The notes below the pieces were generated by a model. It ran no database searches. It was not told where the DNA came from and saw nothing but the letters and a program-made list of their open reading frames with translations. The position numbers were made by a program, and so were the translations under genes. Below are positions 39,756 through 52,147 of a stretch of DNA of 64,000 nucleotides, piece by piece. Source of the stretch: Butyriboletus loyo (taxonomy: Eukaryota > Basidiomycota > Agaricomycetes > Boletales > Boletaceae); contig JBBPSI010000019.1 in NCBI GenBank assembly GCA_038093515.1, positions 62,001-126,000 on the forward strand. Reading direction: 5' to 3'. Position 1 is the stretch's first letter. Each line of letters opens with the position of its first letter.

Positions 39756-40815
39756 GTTTAGGTAGTTATGGATTAAGATGTGAGACTCGGTGGTGTGGTG
39801 TGGTAGAGTATAGTACGTAGCATGTGTTTGATGCATCTTTGGTAGTGGGGACGCTTTCTCCTTGACCATTGACTCAGCATTTGATCATCATCACAACCAT
39901 GACAGAGCCAGTTACACCTTGCAAATCATTGTACGAGGTTGATGTCGTACCGCCTGTTCATCTTCTTTGATACCAGTCCAATAGACCTTTAAAACCGCGG
40001 TTCCCCTGAAGGCGCTGTCTGTCTCACGGTTTATCTCCCCTTACGGCAACGGGATACTACTAGCCCGCCAGTGCTCGCTACTCACTATTCTTAAACTTGA
40101 CGACAAGGATGGTGCGGAATTGCAGAGGGGCGATCATCTTGGCGACCTCGAACATTGTTGTCATCAGGAATGCGGCGGTGAGGTGTCATGATATAGTCTT
40201 GGGAAGAGGCCAAGGTCGAGTTCTACGGCCCGTACCAGCGATCCTCGGTCGACGGAGGGTTTGTGGTGCAGTGCCCCGGAACAGCGCGAATAACCGCTTC
40301 AAACATCTTTTCTGCACCAGTTGATCCAAACGGTACCTTCGAGGTTGGCTATGATGTCTAGACAAAGTAGCGTTGATTTGTGATGCTCCCGGCTGCGATG
40401 GAGGTGATTCAGAAGGGGCAAAGGTTTTTTTACAGCCGCGCACACTGGCCAGGTCAAATTCATGTCTCGATAATAAAGAAATAAACATTCGATTTGTGTC
40501 AAGGCCGACAACACTTTTTCAAATCCTGACTGACAATATGAATGTGTTAGCGACTGCACTGCGACGAGCTCTTCCGCTCAATCTTTGAATCGTTTGGTGA
40601 CTGGAGTCAATCTACCTGCCATCTTCTCCATGTTTTTTCTCAAGTCACTGTCAGCCCAGCTCGGAATCGGAATGATACCATCGAATTCCTGGAAGCCTCC
40701 GCGTCTGAGTCACCTGCACCCATCAATCCATCCCACCGCGTTCACCGTCACACGACACCACGGCCGGCACTCCTCCAAACAAATCCCACACCGATCCACT
40801 GATAGTACTGGCAGG
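39756..40815. other. Intergenic region upstream of the TatD-like gene
   Basis: About 1 kb with short open frames only. No motifs were recognised; it is presumably the promoter side of the TatD-like gene. Confidence 0.45.
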
Positions 40816-42098
40816 ATGGGCAAAAGAAACAAGAAAAACACCATCCCCGACGAATCACACCTCTCCAAGCTCCCCACCCACCCCAACGCAGCAACGACCC
40901 CGATCATCGACACGCACACACACCTCCTCACCACGTTTTCCTCCTACAAGAGAAAATATCCGACTGGGAAATACGATACCGTGTGGGATTTTGTTCGCGG
41001 GGTGTATGATGGGCGGAACGTAAAGGCGATCGTAGACGTCTGGTGTGAGGCGCCGGTACAGCGTGCTTGGAAGGAGTTGGCGGATTCGGCGTTGAGCGAG
41101 CAAGACAGGGCAACCACGTGGGATGGGATCGAGTATTGGTTCGTCATGGGTACGTTTAGGATTCCGATTTCTGTGTGCTGTCCTTCTCGGGACTTGGGTT
41201 GACGAGGGGGTCACTGGGTGGTCCGTCGTTTGATTGGATAGGTGTTCATCCGTACGTAGGTTCCCCAGCGCTGACCGACGCATGGCTCATTGTCGGTTTA
41301 GGCACGAAGCGAGGCTTTATGACGATTCGGTCGAGCGATCGATGTAAGTCCGCGATAGAGTTTCCTAGTCGCGATCCTGCCACTCCCCGCCTATCGTCCA
41401 CAGTCTCGAAGCCATGGCCCATCCTCGTTGCGTGGGATGGGGAGAAATCGGCCTTGACTACCACTACGACAACTCGCCTCGCGAACTCCAACAATGCGTC
41501 TTTGCACGACAACTCCGCGAGGCCGTCAAACTCAAAAAGCCGCTCACGATACACACCCGAGAAGCAGAGAGAGACACGGAACGGATACTGAAGCAAGAAG
41601 TTCCTGTCGATCACAAGGTGCGCACTTTGTCGCTCGCGTTCTTCTCCTCGACGACATGCTGACGGCCTCGCATCTACCTCTACATCTACCTCTACCACCT
41701 CCTATTCCGCTCGAACGCAGATCCACATTCACTGCTTCACCGACTCGCCCGAATTCGCACGGCGTCTACTCGACCATTTTCCCAACCTCTACATCGGCAT
41801 CACGGGCGTCATCTCGTATTCGACCAACCTCAACACCGCCGCGCTCGTACGTCACATGGCCGGAGCGGCGCCAGGCCCGAACGGACCGCGCATCCTGCTC
41901 GAAACGGACGCGCCGTTCATGGTGCCTTCGAACATCTACGGGTCCCTCCCGGAACTCGAGGGGAGGCTGCCGCTCTGTCATACAGCGATGATTCCTTGGG
42001 TGGCTGATTTCACAGCGGGCGTCATTGGGGGTGGATGGGGAGCGGCCGACGTGATGCGGCGGGCGAACGAGAACGCGCGGTCGGTGTACGGTGTATGA
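40816..42098 (+). CDS. TatD-family metal-dependent hydrolase (DNase-like)
   Basis: Exons 40816-41149, 41242-41251 (a 10-nt micro-exon), 41302-41343, 41404-41617 and 41721-42098 give 325 aa. Metal-site motifs of the TatD amidohydrolase fold are in order: IDTHTHL (first HxH), GVHPHEARLYD across the micro-exon, CVGWGEIGLDYHYD with the bridging Glu, PLTIHTREAERDT, IHCFTDSPEFARRL and LLETDAPFM. The family includes Mg-dependent 3'-5' exonucleases linked to DNA repair and apoptosis-like DNA breakdown, plus uncharacterised members. A basic leader MGKRNKKN may direct it to the nucleus. Without the micro-exon the frame and the GVHPHEA motif would be lost, which supports the model. Confidence 0.9.
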
Positions 42099-42353
42099 TG
42101 GTCCCTGATAGATACGACCTCCACGAAGCACGGTCTTTGTGGGATCTGTCAAACCCGAGTGGTAGAGTGAATTCCGTTTCACGCTCCTCGACGTTATCAC
42201 AAGCCATTGCAGTCATCATTTATATACACAAGAAGTAAAAAGTCGCATGTACGTGCGTGTGCGTATGCGTATGTTACATCGAGGTTACCAGAACAGGCGC
42301 GGAAGGAAGTCGACGACCAAAAAAAAAAAAGAACAGGATTTCGACAGCGTCCA

Positions 42354-44463
42354 TCAGACCTTGGTTCCAACTGATCCTGACGACGCAACGTCGTTGGTAG
42401 CACCGAGTGCCCGTTCCTCCTTTCGAATGAACGCCTCGCGCGCCTCCGAACTGACAACACCAAACACGACGTCCATCTCTTCTAAACTGAGTCCCTTCGT
42501 CTCGGGTATGATCCTACAAAAGGGGAAACGACGACGGGCATCAGCGCTCCCTCCCAAAAAAAGAAAAGCCACCCGTCCCACTGGAACGCGTCGGGACTGC
42601 CTCACAGAGAAAAGACGGCCAACCCGCCCATGTCGATCGTGGCGAACAGCATGAAGAGCTTGTAGCCCAGATTCGCTTCGATCGTGGGCGTCGTCTTGGA
42701 TACGACAAAGTCTGTGTGTATAGAGGATACGTCGTTTTTGAGCGCGGTATCACGAATATGATGACGGACGGACGTCGTCGTACGTACTCCACAGCCATTG
42801 TGATCCAGAAGCGACAGCAAGACCATAATGCCGTGTTCGCGTCGGGAATATATCAGCCACGTAAACCCATGGGAGTGGTCCCCAACCCATCGAATAGAAG
42901 CAGACGTAGATGTACAGCATCGCAGCCATGGCTTTCGAAGAAGGTGGCGGAGGGGGTGCGGCTTGGCCAGCGGGAACCGTCACGACGGGGTGTGTCTTGA
43001 GAATAGCACCGATGATGAAGAACATGATGCCCATTCCCATGGCAGAGATGAACAGCGAAGGCTTACGACCAAGACTGTCGACCATGAGGAACACGAAGAT
43101 GGTGGTCGCTATCACTTTGACGATACCGTAGATCCCCGAGGAAAGGAGGGAGTTCGTTGTTCCGGCATACCCAATCTGCGATATTCGAAGGATTGATTGA
43201 GGGTCACCCATCGTGTAGACTCTCTCTCACCGAGGTGAATATTTGGGGCGCATAGTAACCAACGGAATTCTGCCCGCTCCATTGCTGTAAGAGAAAGATA
43301 ACGAACGCGATAACGAATCGGATGAAATTGCCTCTTCCGAAAAAAGCTTCCCTGATTCCGAGTCCCCGACGTGCATCGCGCTCTTCGTTGATCGCAGCTT
43401 CGATCTCTGCCATTTCATGCCTGACCGAGGGTGACTCGCATGGCTCTCTGCGAAGGTATGCAAGATTCTCTATCGCCTCTTCAATACGGCCTTTGGTCGC
43501 CAACCAGCGAGGAGATTCCTGGCGATGATGAGTCGATGCCAGATCAACACAAAGGGTCAATCTACCTTGACAGTGAACAATCCGAGACACATGAGCCCAG
43601 CAGGAACAAGCTGGAAACCGAAAGGAATTCTCCATACATTGGGACTGTTGGGCACGTGCAGCCCAACGCCAACTAGAGGCATAGACGTTAGAGATAGTGG
43701 AGACGCAACGACGGACGACGCATGGACTCACGATTGATAAAGTACGAAATCATGACTCCGATCGCCACCATGATTTGAAACATCCCAGTAATCCGCCCAC
43801 GAACATCCTTGGGCGAACATTCAGATACATACGCAGGTGCAACAGCTGATATCCCGCCAATGCCAACACCCGATACGACGCGTCCACTATAGATGTAACC
43901 AATGCCACGACTACCCCCGGCCACCGTGGTGAGGATCTGCCATGGTCAGTGTGCAAATCCACCATCCCCCCAAGCCAAACTCACAGCGCCGACGGAAAAC
44001 ACGAGCGTAAACCCAAAAAGAGTCCATCTACGTCCAAAGCGTGCTGCGAAAGGCGCCCACATCAACACGCACAAGATGCGAATTATCGAGTCGTCTACCT
44101 GAGAGGGGTGCACTTCCCAGAGCGCCAAAGAATGCACCAGCCTGGAGAACGGAGACAACGTTGGATGAGACTATTGTGTCCTGGCTTTTGTTGACTATGC
44201 CATCGGGTTTGATGATCCCGAAATGTGTCTCAAAGTAGGTTTGAGACACGACACCTCCAGCGACACCTCTAATGGAGAGTAAGAAATTTTCTCTTCGACT
44301 GAACGCCAAGACGCACGTATCATAGCCGAACAGCACGATACCCCAGTAGGCAACAAACGCCAGCCCTGTTCACATGGACAAGGTGCATGACAGGGGAAAG
44401 ACACTGAATCTCCTGTGACTCACAATATACTCGAATATTCTTGAAATTGATGATGGACGACAT
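42354..44463 (-). CDS. MFS sugar/quinate-type transporter
   Basis: Ten exons (minus): 44463-44424, 44365-44317, 44268-44099, 44043-43985, 43936-43732, 43672-43566, 43518-43231, 43175-42788, 42711-42606 and 42513-42354, giving 523 aa with about twelve helices. Sugar-porter signatures are present: FGYDTGVAGGVVSQTYF, ARFGRRWTLFG, GRVVSGVGIGG, ESPRWLATKGR, QQWSGQNSVGYYAPQIF, DSLGRKPSLF, the short helix WGPLPWVYVADIFPTRTR and IPETKGLSLEEMD. The segment after QQWSG resembles fungal quinate or hexose permeases; the substrate cannot be fixed from sequence. It sits at the plasma membrane. It converges with the TatD-like gene, with 255 bp between the stops. Confidence 0.92.
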
Positions 44464-46588
44464 ATTGACGAACGTGGTGGGCAAAAGGCAACGTCTGGGA
44501 ACAATCAGGAAAGTGAATTGCCGAGTTTCGTGACGATCGTTCCCTACTTATGCGAGCGTGGGTTGGCGCGTGGGAGGCTTGAAGTGCATGTGGGCGCGCG
44601 GACCGGCGGACGGCGCACCGGGTACGCTGTAAACACTGCCAAACAAGTCAAGGAGAGCTGGTGAAGCTTTGAAGACTGTAACGAGTACGCACCTTCGCGA
44701 CAGGGTTATCCGTGCAGGAGTCTGTTGGAGGTCATCACTTGCTACTACATTACATTTCCTTATTCGGACACCGCACTGCCTCGCCATTTGCCTCCTGGAG
44801 GTAAGCTATACTTGACTCGCACTGATCAGTATGGGACTCACTCGTCCATCTATCTAGTTCGTGTTCCCTCACAGAGTCGGAACTGCCAGTGTTCGGTACA
44901 TGATAGAATTCGATTTGCCATAGCAGCGGGATAGATCATTGTCCCGGGATGTCGAGGATGAAAAGAGGTGAGGTTGAGTGCGCGGGTGTTAGAGCTGGAG
45001 ATCCAAGCGTGTAAGTTGAAAGCCAGCTTGAAATTTCATCAGTCATCTGACACTGCCTCGATGTGATGAAAATGCAATGTTGGTCCATTATGACAGATAT
45101 TTAATCCCGCATCACAGCGTTTCTTTGGACCTGCCATTTGCCTGGGAGATTCAATGACCCGAGCCAATCACGCTCATATATGGATATCGGCTATACTGAC
45201 CTTGGCTGCTCTGCGATACTGACGTCGAGCAAGCGAATGCCAACAGACCCTGAACCGCCATCTTCCCTGCCGGACACGACCAACTTCGACAGCGATGATT
45301 GGGCACGAGATATACAAAAGCCACTAACCCCGTGGCGGGGTTATCCCAACAGCTTGGCGAGAATGCAGCACACCCAACTTTGGACATTTGCTTCATTCCA
45401 GGATTAATATACCCAGAGGATGATTGTTCATTTGAACTATCTGCAAGCGGTCGTTTTTGCTCGCTACGAAAGTGATCCTCGAGTTGCATCGTATATCCTC
45501 GGGCTGTAGATATATTCCGTAGAGTAGCTCCCACCTGCAAGCTGGAGCCTCTTTGTAGCAATCTCGATGATTTCCACAGCAGACGAACTTGAATTCGTCA
45601 TTGCGAGAGGTGGACATGCAAAGCAAGCGGAGTCCGAATTCCGACTATCGGAGTGCGAATATGTGACACATGCCACAGGCTGGGGCCCGCCAGGCTCCTA
45701 AGTAATATTGGACCGGGTGGCGATGCACCCCTCGCTGTGGCGATTCATGTTCTGCGACATCGAAGCGCCTTTGATACGGAGATGCGGAGATCCCGAATTT
45801 CGTCGACGTTCTGTACTGGCATGTCGTTGTAATGCACGAGAGATCTTTTGCGTCCATGACAACCGTGGATTTTTCCGCGGGGACATGTCAGCGGCACCAA
45901 ACATCGAATCTCCTCTTGATCTTGATCAGGTGCACGAGCATGGAAGCGGTTCCGATTAGGGTATGTGAGCCAAAGCTGCCAAGCCGAACGAAGATCTACT
46001 CGTTAGGTCGGCTGGGTCAGCTGTCCGTACCTCGCTCGAACGGGACAACAGAGCTGTGGATGAGGATTGACAACGACGTATGTGTAGGGTCGTGAAATAT
46101 CTATCACATGGGTCTGGTCTCGATGAGTCCCTGGGTCGACGTGCCGCTGTCGTCGCTAGGGCTTGGTTCTGCCAGTATTTAGGCCTTGTTTGGAACGGCT
46201 CCCGTTTACAGGTCTGTTTCGGTAGGCCGAGGTTACCTGCCGACCAAACGCGCTAACCCAAAGGGTCGTTGCTGCTTAGAGTTGCAACGTAGGGAGGCAA
46301 TTTTCAGAACGACCAAACGCGTTGAGACCGCCGCCGTGCACTACCCCTGAAGCGACCCGAGGTGTTTGAGGACAACGTGTCGCGGGAAGGAGAGCAGGGC
46401 TCGGTGCGTCGTTCTGAAGGTGACGCCACGTGCAGACCTGTATAAACTTGTTGGCGACGTTCGTCGGAGGTGTGTTTCGAATTCGATCAAGCTGACCAAT
46501 GCAGGTTGACATTTCGGGGGAAGTGGATTTCCTTTATTACGTGCTCGTCCAAGGGTGGTCACCTTCGCCCGTTCCGCTTTCGTGTGTC
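44464..46588. other. Divergent intergenic region, transporter / G-alpha gene
   Basis: About 2.1 kb without a supported gene. Open frames around 45138-46095 have no recognisable domain. The motif cgaccaaacgcg occurs twice (near 46243 and 46311). Confidence 0.45.
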
Positions 46589-48777
46589 ATGATCAACCAC
46601 CACTCGGAAGACGACCGCTGGTCCGCCACCTTCAGACCCCCAAAAAACGAATCCACTCAAGAAAGACAGACTCGCATCGCACGACAACACGAAGCAGCCA
46701 GAATATCAAAGGAAATCGACGATGCCATCGAAAAGTCCAGGAAACAGTACGAGAAACGCAACAAGGCGATCAAGGTCCTCCTCCTCGGTACGTCTCCCTA
46801 CTCCCTTCACCCTCTCCCTCATCCCCCTCCCCCAGGTCAAGCAGAGTCTGGAAAGTCTACCATGCTCAGAAGTATGTCCCATCCATCCACTCCAGAGCCT
46901 CCCTCATCCGTCCAGACTTTCAGCTCGCTTTTTGTCCCAACTACTTCCATCGCGAGATTCCAGTATGGAAGGTCATCATACAGCTCAATCTCATCGGGCA
47001 TGTCCTATCCACCCCTCCTACTTCTCTCCTCACTCATTCCTCCACAGCTCCGTCAAGAAGCTCCTTGCCATCATCGACGACGAGCTCGATTCCCAGTTTC
47101 TTCCCTCCCGTCCTTCCCGTTCCAACCTCCGTGATCGTGCATCTCCCCCCGCTTTGCCCACACCTCCAAGCGACCAATCCACCGCCGACGCTGTGTTTCC
47201 GCGCTCTTCTGCCTCCCACCCCTCCTCCGACATTCTCCCCGCCGTCACAAGCACCTCGCCTGCCCAACATGCCTTCGATCTCAACCATGACTCTACCGAC
47301 CCCCCGTTGACCCCAGCCCACTCTGCCCTTCGTCTCCGTCTGCTTCCCCTTCTCAGCGTAGAGACAAATCTCGCCCGTCAGCTCCTTCCCGAGTTTGGCG
47401 GTGCAGCTCCACCCCTCGCTTCATCCAGCGGTTGGACCAAGTGGGCATCCGGGGCCGGTGACCACTCCACTAACGATTCTCTCTTTACAAGTGGCGAGAT
47501 CTGTGTCCGCGCTGGTGGCGCTTGGAAGAGCATCTTGGAGCGCATCACCGGCGCACCTCGCAATCCCTCATATACCCACAGAGGCACTCCCGCAGATTGC
47601 TCTTTGGCCCAGGCCATCGATCCTAGTTCGTCGTTCGCCTCAGGCAAACACACCACGCGCAGCACGCGTCCCCATCCCTCCGATCCAACCCCTCTTCTCG
47701 AAGCGCTGGCCCCTGACATCCATTCCCTTTGGACAGACCCCGCCATTCGGGCTCTCCTGAAGCGCAAGGGTGTATACATGGAACACAGCGCCGGTTTCTT
47801 TTTGAACGACGTCACGAGAATTGGCAAACCCGGGTGGAAACCAGGCATAGGTTCGTGTGCTAACACCTGTTCACACCCTTGCTCTGACATGTCTCCCAGA
47901 CGACATCGTACGAGCTAGACTCAGGACGTTTGGCGTAGAGGAACACAGATTCGTGGTGGACAATGGTACATATGATCCAGCCACGTTCGGCTTCCCATCG
48001 CTCACTTTGCTCTTCAGGTTCAGAATGGTACATTTATGACGTGGGCGGTAGCCGTGGGTCAAGGCACCAATGGGTGCCCTACTTTGATGATGGTTCGTCG
48101 GTTTTCTGGGTTCGACAGTCGTCTGATTGGTATGTCTAGTCCAGGCCATCATATTCCTTGCCCCACTTGTATTCAACCAAGTGCTCGAGGAGGATAGAAC
48201 GGTCAACCGGCTGGTACGTCCCCGCACACACTCCCTCGGTTGGTATTCGCTCATACCTCCCCACAGGAAGACTCGATTAGCTTATGGAAAAAGGTCTGTG
48301 CGAGCCCCCTGCTTGCACACGCCAACATTATCCTTTTTTTGAATAAAATGGACATTCTTGAGTCGACGCTCGAATCTGGTATCCAAGTGCAGTCATATGT
48401 GCCCTCCTACGACTCATACCCAAACGAACTGGAGCATGTTGTCAAGTGTACGTCGGTCACGTGCCTTGGTTCTATTCATATTCTTGGTGGTAACAGCCGT
48501 CACAGACTTTCGGGCAAAGTTCCGCGCATACCATGTCTGTCATCATTTCCGTAGCTTTGATGTTTATGCTGATGACCTTGATAGAAGCGCCTGTCGCCCA
48601 AGCAACGAGCGTTCTTTTGTCATGGAACGTCTGCCATCGTACGTTTGTCGCGTTGATTCTTTGCGGCCCGTTTTGATGGTATCGGTCCCTCAGGACACGG
48701 AAGCCACTCAAGCTGTTCTTGCGGGCGTACGAGAGGGTATCCTGAGGCGCCATCTCGAAGAGATCAACGCCATCTAA
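46589..48777 (+). CDS. Divergent heterotrimeric G-protein alpha subunit with large insert
   Basis: Eleven exons: 46589-46787, 46836-46871, 46916-46997, 47048-47850, 47900-47965, 48018-48092, 48140-48213, 48267-48447, 48506-48534, 48585-48638 and 48694-48777, giving 560 aa (typical G-alpha about 355). The P-loop is LLLGQAESGKSTMLR, switch I RARLRTFGVEEHRF, switch II DVGGSRGSRHQWVPYFDD, and the base contact FLNKMD (about 470-474). The C-terminal helix is EATQAVLAGVREGILRRHL. Between the P-loop and switch I lies an insert of about 200 residues, Ser/Pro-rich and probably disordered. Two oddities are the lack of the usual Gly2 myristoylation site (MINHHSED) and Ser where the catalytic Gln of DVGGQ should be. 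The intron at 46998-47047 has GC..AG ends. Signalling partner unknown. Confidence 0.9.
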
Positions 48778-49576
48778 ATTAACGTCTATCTATGACTAGT
48801 TGTGCCACCCCCCTTCATATATCAGGCGTGTTTCTCTGGTTTCGTCAATTATGCTTCCATATTCCAATTTGCAAGGTCACCACACACATCCTTGATTCTA
48901 CTTTGACGTCACCACATCCACATACATGGTTTCTGGGTGTTGGTCGTCCAGTCATTTTCTGCACGCGCACATATTTATTTTTAGATAGTGTAGTAGTAAT
49001 GGACTAGCTGATATCTGTAGCAGGGTATGTAGCCATCTAATAGATCAATGTGTTTGTCTTTTTTCGGAACCGAGTGATGGTGGATGCGTCGACCGAGGAT
49101 GTTTGTGTTTTTGATAAACGTGTAGTGATCGTATGGCAATCTCGGCGCTCGCCAGTGAATCGTGCCCCAAATTCGCTCGACGGACCCGGAGTGGAGTCCA
49201 CGAGGGATGGATCAGATCACATCGATGATGAATCGAATACTATGTCCAGTTTTTGAAAGCGGGCGTTCGCACAGATCAAGATTCTCTTCGAGACCGCCGC
49301 CATCCATGGACGCACTAGAGTCTAGACAGAGCGAAACGAAACCCCGCCGGGCCCGCGATCACGTGCATGAATCATGATGGTTTACGACACGAACGATAAA
49401 CCGATAAAAGCAACGCGTCCGCAGGCGTTTCATTTTTTTTGTATGACTCACCAAACGCATTTTTTGTGTATGTAAAAAAAAAATCTAAAAAGGAGGGTGT
49501 TTATTTCTCGTTTCTTGTTCCTGTGTATCTGAGACTCGGAGCCGCTCCGAACGTGGGAAGTATGGATATTTGATGG

Positions 49577-49618
49577 GAGAGATGATGAGATGATGAGATG
49601 ATGAGATGAGATGATGAG
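49577..49618. repeat. gatgagat short tandem repeat
   Basis: Six or more gatga/gatgagat units lie in a row, fading into gagtgatc units downstream. Confidence 0.8.
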
Positions 49619-50100
49619 TGATCTGAGTGATCCGAGTGATCTTGATCGCGAACCACGGGTGGTTGGACTTTCCAAGCCCAAGCCTTGGCCATGGGTACGT
49701 CCGAGGGTGATTATTATTTTGGCGGGGTGATCGATTGATCGATGTCGATGATGATTAACGGACATGTTGGATCATATCATCCAGTATTACTGGTAGTATG
49801 AGCATGAGCACGAGCACGAGTCGCTCGCAAGACAGAAAGTGTTGTATTCCAAACGGTGAACGTGAACGACGGAGCCGGGTGCCAGTGGAGCCCCCGTTTG
49901 ACGTTTGACGCTTACTTGCTTGCTTGCTTACAGTATTGCTTGTTCGTCGTCGATTCGATGGTGACATGTTGCCGTTCGTCATTTCAGCTTGCTTACCCCG
50001 CCTCGGATCGTCGAAGTCGTGTCTTGATCACTTTTCGAAAACTCGATCAGTGTCGAGTTTTGAAAGAAAAGGGGGGGAGGGGGGAGGGAGGGCGCCCGCT

Positions 50101-50126
50101 CGGCTCGGCTCGGCTCGGCTCGGCTC
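50101..50126. repeat. ggctc pentamer tandem repeat
   Basis: About five copies of the pentamer ggctc follow a purine-rich tract of g runs. Confidence 0.85.
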
Positions 50127-50551
50127 TAAGATCTGTCAGCTCTGAGCGCTTGAGCCCTGGACGCACTCAGTGATCGATCAATCGATCAGAGTGCACCCAC
50201 TCGTTTTCTAACTCCGAACCTCCAAATGCACACGCTACGATTTCGGATTCGATGGCCCGTGCGCGTGAGTACAGAGTACACAGCACTAGTCACATCCCGC
50301 CTCCATTTTCCTGATTGAATCCCAGGGACGAACCCTCACGCGTACGAAAAGTGACGAGTGACGAGTGGCGATCATGTTTGTTTGTCAAAGGAATCGTGAA
50401 ATAGCGCTCGGCCGTCTGTCGCGGGCGTCGTCTCCACGATCGATGGCATCGCAGGTATACTCAAAATCACGCATCACCACGACGGTATTCCTGGGAGACG
50501 CAGAGCATGAATACATACGCCGCCATAGATGCTTCGTCAGGACTAAAGGGC

Positions 50552-50632
50552 CGTGTTGGTATTCGCCGACGACATAGTCATGAGATGGTCGGACCATCTG
50601 ATGACTATGCCGTCAGCAAATACCAACATGCA
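50552..50632. repeat. Near-perfect 37-bp inverted repeat (long hairpin)
   Basis: The left arm tgttggtattcgcc..gagatggtc (50554-50590) and the right arm gaccatctgatg..taccaaca (50592-50628) pair over 37 bp with four mismatches and a single-base centre at 50591. Transcribed on either strand it would fold into one long stem. It has no coding potential. Confidence 0.85.
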
Positions 50633-50838
50633 CGGATTCAACGCTTGAAGTCTTTTCTCTGTCCTTTGGTCATCGTCGGGTAGAAAACAAGGGCATTGTT
50701 TCCGCAGGACTTCCATTGCCTGTCCGCTTCAAAGCCGACGCACGAAGCAGCACAAACACGTTTCACAAATACACTACACTACACAAGCCCCTAATCATAC
50801 ATGCGTCTTCGCCGGAAAAAAAAAGATCGACCGCTTTA

Positions 50839-51549
50839 CTAAACCTGTTGCGGCTTCCAGACCTGGTTGTGGCCCTCCCAACGAGTCCACAATTCGATAG
50901 GAGTGCCAGGTGTCGGATTACCATGGTTAGAGAGATCGACGGAAAATCTGAGGTCGCCCGCTGGCGAGAATCTGCCCCATCGCAACCGCATCGTCAACGT
51001 CCAGAAAACACACACACACACAACACGAATTCCAAAACGACAGCGTGACCATATCAGATCCCGAGAGGATCGGTCAACGCCACGCGAAACAATAAAATAA
51101 AATAAAAACGACGAAGCGTCCAAGCCAACTCACCTCAGCCCACCGTCCACTCCTTGTTCGTCATCGACGCGCCACGCATACGGCGGTCCGGCAGCGACGA
51201 CCTTTTGCCCGTTGTGCAGATCACCACCTGCGGCGAGGTATTTGCCGCTCCCCTGAGACTTGATGAAGAACGCCTGGTCGCCGCCGGCGTTCTCAAAGGT
51301 CCACTGTGCGAACCACGGTGGGCATTCTCAGCGAGGAGACGGGAGGAAAAAAAAACGAGATACGTACTTTTTGATTACCTCCGTCGTGATACCCGTACCC
51401 GATGACTGTCGACACCATGCTGGGTGAGCACCCAGAAGAAGAAGAAGAAGGAACGTACCGGAAATACCGTCACCGCCAGAGAGGTCAATGCAAGTGCCAC
51501 CCTCGACGTTGGTGAGAGAGTAGGTGCTGTTTTCTTGAACGCTAGGCAT
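50839..51549 (-). CDS. Ricin-B-type (beta-trefoil) lectin
   Basis: Exons (minus) 51549-51459, 51405-51368, 51303-51134 and 50971-50839 give 143 aa, one trefoil domain. It begins with TYSLTNVEGGTCIDLSGGDG. QxW-type trefoil cores are visible as GGNQKWTF and GHNQVWKP, and a middle repeat reads GKYLAAGGDLHNGQKVVAAG. There is no signal peptide, which fits the cytosolic fruiting-body lectins of basidiomycetes. Such lectins bind galactose or GalNAc glycans and several act against nematodes or insects. The specificity and any defence role here are inferred from the family only. It stands alone between long non-coding stretches. Confidence 0.87.
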
Positions 51550-52147
51550 GGTGTATGATTGAGCCTTGGAGGAAGGAGGAAAGATTCTGGGAGCGCCTCT
51601 GGGGATCGAGTTTATGATACGGGTTCGCGACGTTCGTCATCGGTGGAGCTGACATTTGCTTTCCCCCTATCGATCACCTGGCATTCAATATTTAGGGGCT
51701 TTGCTTGTACGGCCCCAAATTGTAGTGTTTGAGGACGATCAAGACGACGGGATCAAGGGTCAAGACATCCCCCCAGACATGGAAGACGTGTCGAATGTCA
51801 TACGAGTGGACGAGAGTCGCATACGTTACAGTACCTTTTACGAACCGCGAGAGGATGATGTATACAAAGGGCTTGTCCGTGAATTTGATATCAATTTTTT
51901 CCCTGACTCATCAGGTCTTTGACTTCAGAATCCAAAGGTGCATGGACTATATAATTTGACGTGATCCTGTTTTATGTACTATACAGATGAGGCTCGGAGG
52001 ATGATGGTGTGCTCTCATTTTAACGCCAATCGACTTGTACTAATTCAAGTTTCGGCATGTGTCGATCCAAACTAACCGCGCACGCCTCCCCCCCCTGCCG
52101 ATTTAAGAGAAAAAAAAAAAGGCATCGGTACCAATAACACGCAACGA
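51550..52147. other. Upstream region of the lectin gene
   Basis: About 0.6 kb between the lectin start and the xylulokinase stop. One plus-strand frame at 51656-51922 has no recognisable features. No gene is called. Confidence 0.45.

Larger units (their letters stand above)
48778..50838. other. Low-complexity intergenic region
   Basis: About 2 kb with no supported gene. It includes a run of gatgagat units at 49577-49618, a ggctc pentamer array at 50101-50126, A/T homopolymers near 49430-49480 and a long hairpin at 50552-50632 listed separately. Confidence 0.6.

Noticed and set aside
46722..47918. 398-aa single open frame as a separate gene
   Set aside because: Most of it is exon 4 of the G-alpha gene; the extra ends are introns and an out-of-frame exon 1 region.
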